NCBI RefSeq assembly: GCF_002272135.1
Contig: NZ_NPBF01000008.1
Span: forward strand, 1 to 64,000
Reading direction: 5' to 3'
DNA from: Virgibacillus sp. 7505
Lineage (GTDB): Bacteria > Bacillota > Bacilli > Bacillales > Amphibacillaceae
Length of the DNA stretch: 64,000 nt
Position 1 is the first letter of the stretch; each line of letters begins with the position of its first letter. Made by a program: the position numbers and the translations under genes. The notes beneath the pieces are model-generated. The model did no database searches, was not told the origin of the DNA, and saw nothing but the letters and a program-made list of their open reading frames with translations. Shown piece by piece: positions 60,083 to 64,000 of the stretch.

Positions 60083-60727
60083 GTGGAATCTTGGATGACT
60101 GACCTAATGGAAACCTACGGATATCCTGCCATTCTTTTTTTGATGGCTTTTGAGAATGTCTTTCCGCCAATTCCTTCCGAAATCATTCTTCTATTCGGGG
60201 GCTTTCTCGCTGCCACTACCAGCGTAAGTCCCGTAGGTGTAATTTTGTCCGCAACTGTTGGGGCTATGCTCGGAAGCGTTATATTGTATTGGGTCGGAAA
60301 GCTTTTCAATCTGGAACGGCTCGAGGCTTGGGTGGAACGCTGGGGTCGATATTTGAAATTAAAAAGTTCCCATTTACATAAAGCAGATAGCTGGTTTGAT
60401 AAATATGGCGTATGGACAGTATTCCTATGCCGATTCATTCCTGTCGTACGAAGTCTCATATCGATTCCGGCAGGTATGGCGAATATGCATTTCGGCTTGT
60501 TTCTTCTCTATTCCACTTTTGGCACGTTAATTTGGAACGCTGTCATGGTCATGCTTGGTGTATGGCTTGGCGCATCATGGGAAAGTGTAGAAACATACCT
60601 GGGTTATTATCAATACGGCGTTCTTGCTTTAGCACTACTTGTTTTAGCAGGTGCTGGAATCTGGTTCCTGCGAAAGCTCCGGAAGAAGAACACAATTCAA
60701 ACAGTAAGGAAGAAAACAAATGTATGA
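60083..60727 (+). CDS. DedA-family membrane protein (candidate undecaprenyl-phosphate translocase)
   Basis: A 214-residue DedA/SNARE-assoc protein: FLMAFENVFPPIPSEIILLFGGFLA with the membrane-embedded acidic residues, GKLFNLERLEAWVERWGRYL and the arginine motif FLCRFIPVVRSLISIPAGMA. Members of this family (for example UptA) have been shown to recycle undecaprenyl phosphate across the membrane. GTG start with AAAGGAG, 14 bases after the XRE/YkvA gene. It overlaps uppP by eight bases, fitting one functional unit. Confidence 0.88.
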   Translation: MESWMTDLMETYGYPAILFLMAFENVFPPIPSEIILLFGGFLAATTSVSPVGVILSATVGAMLGSVILYWVGKLFNLERLEAWVERWGRYLKLKSSHLHKADSWFDKYGVWTVFLCRFIPVVRSLISIPAGMANMHFGLFLLYSTFGTLIWNAVMVMLGVWLGASWESVETYLGYYQYGVLALALLVLAGAGIWFLRKLRKKNTIQTVRKKTNV

Positions 60728-61565
60728 AATTATTGTAGGGCTCATCATGGGCTTAGTGGAAGGGTTGACGGAGTTTGCTCCTGTCTCCTCCACCGGGCAT
60801 ATGATTATCGTAGACGATTTATGGCTGAATATTGATCAGCTTTTCAATAAGGAAGTTAGCATCACATTCATGGTCGTGATTCAGCTAGGTTCCATACTGG
60901 CTGCCGTGATTGTGTTCAAGGACCGATTCATGGACATACTCGGAATAAGAAAACTGCAGGGAAAGACGGAGCAGCTTCCAGGCAAGCAAGGTAAATTCAG
61001 CCTGGGAATTGTCATTACAGGTCTTATCCCGGCAGCAGTGCTCGGTTTCTTAGTGCAGGATATGGTGGACAACTATCTGTTTTCAATTATCACAGTGATT
61101 GCAGCACTCATTGCAGGTGCTATCCTCATGTTATTTGCAGACCGCCACACAAAAAAACATTCACCAACAGTCGAATCTTTGGATGAACTAACATATAAAA
61201 AGGCGTTCTTGATTGGCCTCTTCCAATGTATCGCTCTTTGGCCTGGGTTTTCCCGTTCTGGCTCGACCATCTCAGGAGGTGTCCTATTAGGACTGAATCA
61301 CCGTGTAGCGTCTGACTTCACCTTTATCATGGCAGTTCCTGTCATGGCAGGTGCAAGTGCACTTACGCTTATGAAGCACTTGGATGCTTTCACTCTTGAT
61401 GTCATTCCGTTCTTTGTTGCTGGATTTATCAGTGCGTTTGTTTTTGCACTGCTAGCAATACGGACTTTCCTAAGAATAATATCCAAGTACAAGCTTGTTC
61501 CATTTGCTATTTACCGCATTGTACTTGCTGCTGTTTTGCTGGTTGTCTTACTTGCAGCAAGCTGA
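60720..61565 (+). CDS. uppP: Undecaprenyl-diphosphatase
   Basis: A 281-residue BacA/UppP membrane phosphatase: Glu 14 and Glu 18 in GLVEGLTEFA, PVSSTGH (21-27) and PGFSRSGST (175-183), the complete catalytic signature. It removes a phosphate from undecaprenyl diphosphate on the outer face to regenerate the lipid carrier; it also gives bacitracin tolerance. Last gene of the operon. Confidence 0.94.
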   Translation: MYEIIVGLIMGLVEGLTEFAPVSSTGHMIIVDDLWLNIDQLFNKEVSITFMVVIQLGSILAAVIVFKDRFMDILGIRKLQGKTEQLPGKQGKFSLGIVITGLIPAAVLGFLVQDMVDNYLFSIITVIAALIAGAILMLFADRHTKKHSPTVESLDELTYKKAFLIGLFQCIALWPGFSRSGSTISGGVLLGLNHRVASDFTFIMAVPVMAGASALTLMKHLDAFTLDVIPFFVAGFISAFVFALLAIRTFLRIISKYKLVPFAIYRIVLAAVLLVVLLAAS

Positions 61566-61575
61566 AGAATTCATT

Positions 61576-61611
61576 GAAAAAGGCGATCTGATCAAATCAG
61601 ATCGCCTTTTC
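61576..61611. terminator. Terminator after uppP
   Basis: AAAAGGCGATCTGAT-CAA-ATCAGATCGCCTTTT, 15-bp perfect stem. Confidence 0.9.
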
Positions 61612-61689
61612 CCTTTTTAGCGGAATCCTAGTTCATCCTGCTGTTCTTCCCACTATTTCCAGACTTGTTTTTCTTGTATTCCCGCTTCA

Positions 61690-62436
61690 TCATCTGCGAA
61701 GGAAACCGCCTTCTGAATGAAGCTCTTGCCCCGTCACCCAATAGCCATCATCTCCGACTAGGAAACTGATAAGTCTTGCTGCATCATCCGGCTCTCCGAT
61801 TCTCCCCATCGGAAATTGAGGAAGCAGGTGCTTTCTTATATCGTCTGTCATCCATGTACTGTCTGTCGGACCCGGATTGACTGCATTGACATTGATTCCA
61901 AGCGACGCCAAGTCAGCTGCAAGAGATTGGGTGAATGCCGTAATGGCACCCTTGGTAGCGATGTATGCCAGTTCATCGGGCATAGGCCCTTGGCTCTGAC
62001 CAGAAGTGAGGTTTACGATACTTCCTCTGTCGGCTGGCCGATGCTTTTTGAAAAGTTTTGCGAATTCTGTGCAAAGCAGGAAGACACTTCTCATATTCAC
62101 AGCATAATGACGATCAAGCTGAACCCTATCAAGTTCCTCGTAGCTGCCATTCTCTGAAAAAGCAGCACAATTGATTAATATAGCCGGGACTCCTAGCTGT
62201 TGCTGTACTTCTTGCAGAATAGTTTCGGCTGTCTCCGGTTGTTCTAGATCTGCTTCCATACCAATGCTTTTGACTCCGGCTTCTTTCAACTCGCTCCTAA
62301 GCTGATCAGGCCAGGTCTCACCTGCCCGCCAATATGTAAAAAAGATATCCAACCCTTGTTCTGCTAGCCGGCGGCATATTGCTGTACCAATGGAGCGTGG
62401 ATACGAAACACCAGTTACTATTGCTATCTTAGTCAT
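61690..62436 (-). CDS. Short-chain dehydrogenase/reductase (FabG-like)
   Basis: A 248-residue SDR. The cofactor loop reads TGVSYPRSIG (a longer TGxxx..xIG variant), NCAAFSE replaces NNAG, and the active site TSGQ...YIATKGA (Ser, Tyr, Lys) is intact. NPGPTDSTWM and GYWVTGQELHSEGGF are typical. Substrate unknown. Cysteine-containing NCA loop is a little unusual for the family. Confidence 0.87.
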   Translation of the reverse strand: MTKIAIVTGVSYPRSIGTAICRRLAEQGLDIFFTYWRAGETWPDQLRSELKEAGVKSIGMEADLEQPETAETILQEVQQQLGVPAILINCAAFSENGSYEELDRVQLDRHYAVNMRSVFLLCTEFAKLFKKHRPADRGSIVNLTSGQSQGPMPDELAYIATKGAITAFTQSLAADLASLGINVNAVNPGPTDSTWMTDDIRKHLLPQFPMGRIGEPDDAARLISFLVGDDGYWVTGQELHSEGGFLRR

Positions 62437-62648
62437 TTACAAAGAACCTCCTGTTTTCACGATCTCTAACATCTTTCGTGTACACACAAGGGAAATCCTA
62501 TATATAAAGATTATTTCTTTTCAAAAATGCATATGTTTTTTTACCGTTTGTAGTGTAGTAATCACAATGCTGATTCACGGCTGGCTCCTTCTTTTCATTA
62601 CAACAATGATCGGTACACTTATTCTGGCAATGCAGTATATTTGGTCAG

Positions 62649-62676
62649 CAAAAAAGCAGGAGTGCGCCTCCTGCTT
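62649..62676 (-). terminator. Terminator of ileS
   Basis: GCAGGAG-TGCGC-CTCCTGC followed by six T on the minus strand. The 245 bp between ileS and the SDR gene hold nothing else that I can support. Confidence 0.85.
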
Positions 62677-62681
62677 CGGTG

Positions 62682-64000
62682 TCATCCAATTCCAATCTGC
62701 AGCTTTTCTTCTTCTACTTGGACAGCTTTGGCTGCCTTTTGCTTGTCATAGTAGATATTCTGAAGAACAAGATTCTGATGAAGCATATATTCATGACTTT
62801 TCAGTATATCCATGACAGAGGAACTCGCATCGACGTATAGGTTCACCCGCTTCTCAACAGGTAAATCGAGCTCTTTTCGATACGTCTGTACCTCTCGAAT
62901 CACTTCTCTGACAAATCCCTCTTCTTTTAACTCCACTGTCAGCTCCGTATTGAGAAGAACGGTAATACCGCTTCCCTCTGAGAGTTCAAGATGATTGGAA
63001 GGCACTTTTTCTATCAAAACTTCTTCCTTCGTCAGTTTGATATCCTCTGCTAACCTTAATTCATCTGTAATCAGCAGTTCCTTAAGCTGATCCTGACTCA
63101 CAAGTGTAAGAGCTTTTTTAGCTTCTCCTACACGCTTGCCAAGCCTAGGCCCAGCAGCTGCAAAGTCAAGCTTCGCAGTATACGTAAACAGGCCATCCTT
63201 TTCACCCAGCTCAATTTCCTTTACATTTGTTTCTTCTTTTATTGTTGTTAGATAGGAAACTAGGCTGACTGGTTCTTCAGTCGTGATGTACAGCGTGGAA
63301 AGTGGCTGTTTTGTCTTGATTCCAGCTGCATTCCTTGCTGCACGAGTAAGTTCTACAACCTGACGGACAGTCGTCATGTCCTGCTCAAGCTGTGTATTGA
63401 TCAAATCGTCACGATGCTTTGGATAATCAGTCAAATGCACACTGCCGCTGGTTAACTGAAGATAGATGCTTTCGGCGATATAAGGTGTAAATGGTGCCAG
63501 GAGCTGTGCCGTTTTCTTCAATACTTCATAGAGCGTACTGAAGGCCGCACGTTTGTCCTCGGTCATGCCGCTGCTCCAGAACCGCTGACGTGATCTTCTT
63601 ACATACCAATTGCTTAGCTCATCTAAGAATACGCCTAATTCTCTTGCGGCATTTGTTATATCGTACTGTTCCAGGTAATCGTTCACCTGTTTCGTAACGC
63701 TGTGAAGACGGGATAGGATCCATTCATCCAGTGTCGAACGAACTCCTCCATGATCGATTTCCCCATTAAATTGATCGATTTGCTGATAAAGCTGATAGAA
63801 GGAAAAGACGTTAGACAACGTGTCAATCATCTTTGATTTTGCTTGCGCAACAGTTCGTTCGGAGAAACGTTTATTGTTCCAAGGCGCGCTGTCGGAAAGG
63901 AGCGCCCACCTTAATGCATCTGCTCCGTATGTTTCCATCAGCTCCGTTGGGTTCAGCGCATTCCCTTTGCTTTTTGACATCTTCTGTCCATTTTCATCAA
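62682..64000 (-). CDS. ileS: Isoleucyl-tRNA synthetase, C-terminal part (eukaryote-like type)
   Basis: The frame enters from beyond the window with DENGQKMSKSKGNALNP, the KMSKS ATP loop, and continues through the anticodon-binding domain (NTLSNVFSFYQLY, DEWILSRLHSVT, SNWYVRRSRQRFW, TPYIAESIYLQL) to a C-terminal extension (DFAAAGPRLGKRVGEAKKAL). The zinc-finger cysteines that end the common bacterial enzyme are missing and the extension resembles that of the eukaryote-like IleRS clade, which includes mupirocin-resistant enzymes. About 439 of roughly 1030 residues are in the window. Confidence 0.9.
   Translation of the reverse strand, partial: DENGQKMSKSKGNALNPTELMETYGADALRWALLSDSAPWNNKRFSERTVAQAKSKMIDTLSNVFSFYQLYQQIDQFNGEIDHGGVRSTLDEWILSRLHSVTKQVNDYLEQYDITNAARELGVFLDELSNWYVRRSRQRFWSSGMTEDKRAAFSTLYEVLKKTAQLLAPFTPYIAESIYLQLTSGSVHLTDYPKHRDDLINTQLEQDMTTVRQVVELTRAARNAAGIKTKQPLSTLYITTEEPVSLVSYLTTIKEETNVKEIELGEKDGLFTYTAKLDFAAAGPRLGKRVGEAKKALTLVSQDQLKELLITDELRLAEDIKLTKEEVLIEKVPSNHLELSEGSGITVLLNTELTVELKEEGFVREVIREVQTYRKELDLPVEKRVNLYVDASSSVMDILKSHEYMLHQNLVLQNIYYDKQKAAKAVQVEEEKLQIGIG

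Noticed and set aside
61620-61692. Short frame starting MMKREYKKNKSGNSGKN right after the SDR gene
   Set aside because: Only about 21 codons, start overlaps the SDR stop, and the nearest SD-like bases are too far away; not enough to call a gene.

Overview
The window looks like a chromosomal segment of a Gram-positive, endospore-forming Bacillaceae bacterium. Supporting signs are moderate GC, strong AGGAGG ribosome sites with frequent GTG and TTG starts, spore-coat (CotX-like), YjcZ, KGG-stress and YrvL-type genes, Fur, CcpA(cre), NrdR, SigB and MerR-type control sites, and several families typical of halotolerant soil bacilli. A genus such as Terribacillus or a relative is plausible but is only an inference. 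I see no prophage, CRISPR array, rRNA or tRNA gene and no complete insertion sequence; one structured intergenic repeat is present (27144-27429).

Layout. 1-2.8 kb: deoR - DUF1537 acid-sugar kinase - pdxA2 operon (minus strand) under an operator/promoter. 2.9-5.8 kb: a CorC/HlyC Mg-efflux-type protein with a long leader, then a tartrate/D-malate dehydrogenase. 5.8-11 kb: a lipoprotein, then a Fur-controlled divergent locus (ferredoxin-NADP reductase versus a hydroxamate siderophore uptake operon without its ATPase). 11-14.2 kb: tetR with paired SMR pumps, CotX-like coat genes, an orphan LicT antiterminator. 14.2-20 kb: flavodoxin + NrdF preceded by two NrdR boxes, a lipoprotein, a Nudix hydrolase, an MFS-marR operon. 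20-26 kb: kdpFABC with a kinase-less KdpD, under a c-di-AMP (ydaO-type) riboswitch. 26-30 kb: padR-DUF1048, the structured repeat, a divergent SDR/merR pair with twin MerR promoters, a beta-propeller protein. 30-36 kb: a 2-keto-3-deoxygluconate/hexuronate regulon (kduI-kduD-kdgT-kdgK, kdgA, IclR regulator). 36-40 kb: a LytS/LytTR two-component system next to an OFA-family transporter, resembling E. coli YpdAB-YhjX. 40-50 kb: sugar epimerase, CPA2 cation/proton antiporter behind a likely Na+-type riboswitch, signal peptidase, TmrB-like ATPase, AraC regulator, LOG protein, AlkC, LysE. 50-57.4 kb: small spore/stress genes, two large secreted proteins and a four-gene operon whose first gene carries an internal stop. 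57.4-61.6 kb: an LCP cell-wall transferase, DUF1275 protein, and an XRE/YkvA - DedA - UppP operon. The window ends in an SDR and the 3' part of ileS.

The most interesting system is at 57.4-61.6 kb. Near-identical 19-bp dyads (17 of 19 positions), each followed at the same spacing by GTACCTTT, lie in front of the LCP gene and of the XRE/YkvA-DedA-UppP operon. All the enzymatic or transport members act on the undecaprenyl-phosphate carrier: LCP proteins release it, UppP regenerates it, and DedA proteins are implicated in returning it across the membrane. The window may therefore hold a small undecaprenyl-phosphate-cycle regulon with its own XRE/YkvA regulator. Other notable points are the riboswitch/small-ORF organisation of kdp, the Na+-type riboswitch candidate, the NrdR-controlled flavodoxin-NrdF pair lacking an adjacent large subunit, and the leader of the CorC gene.
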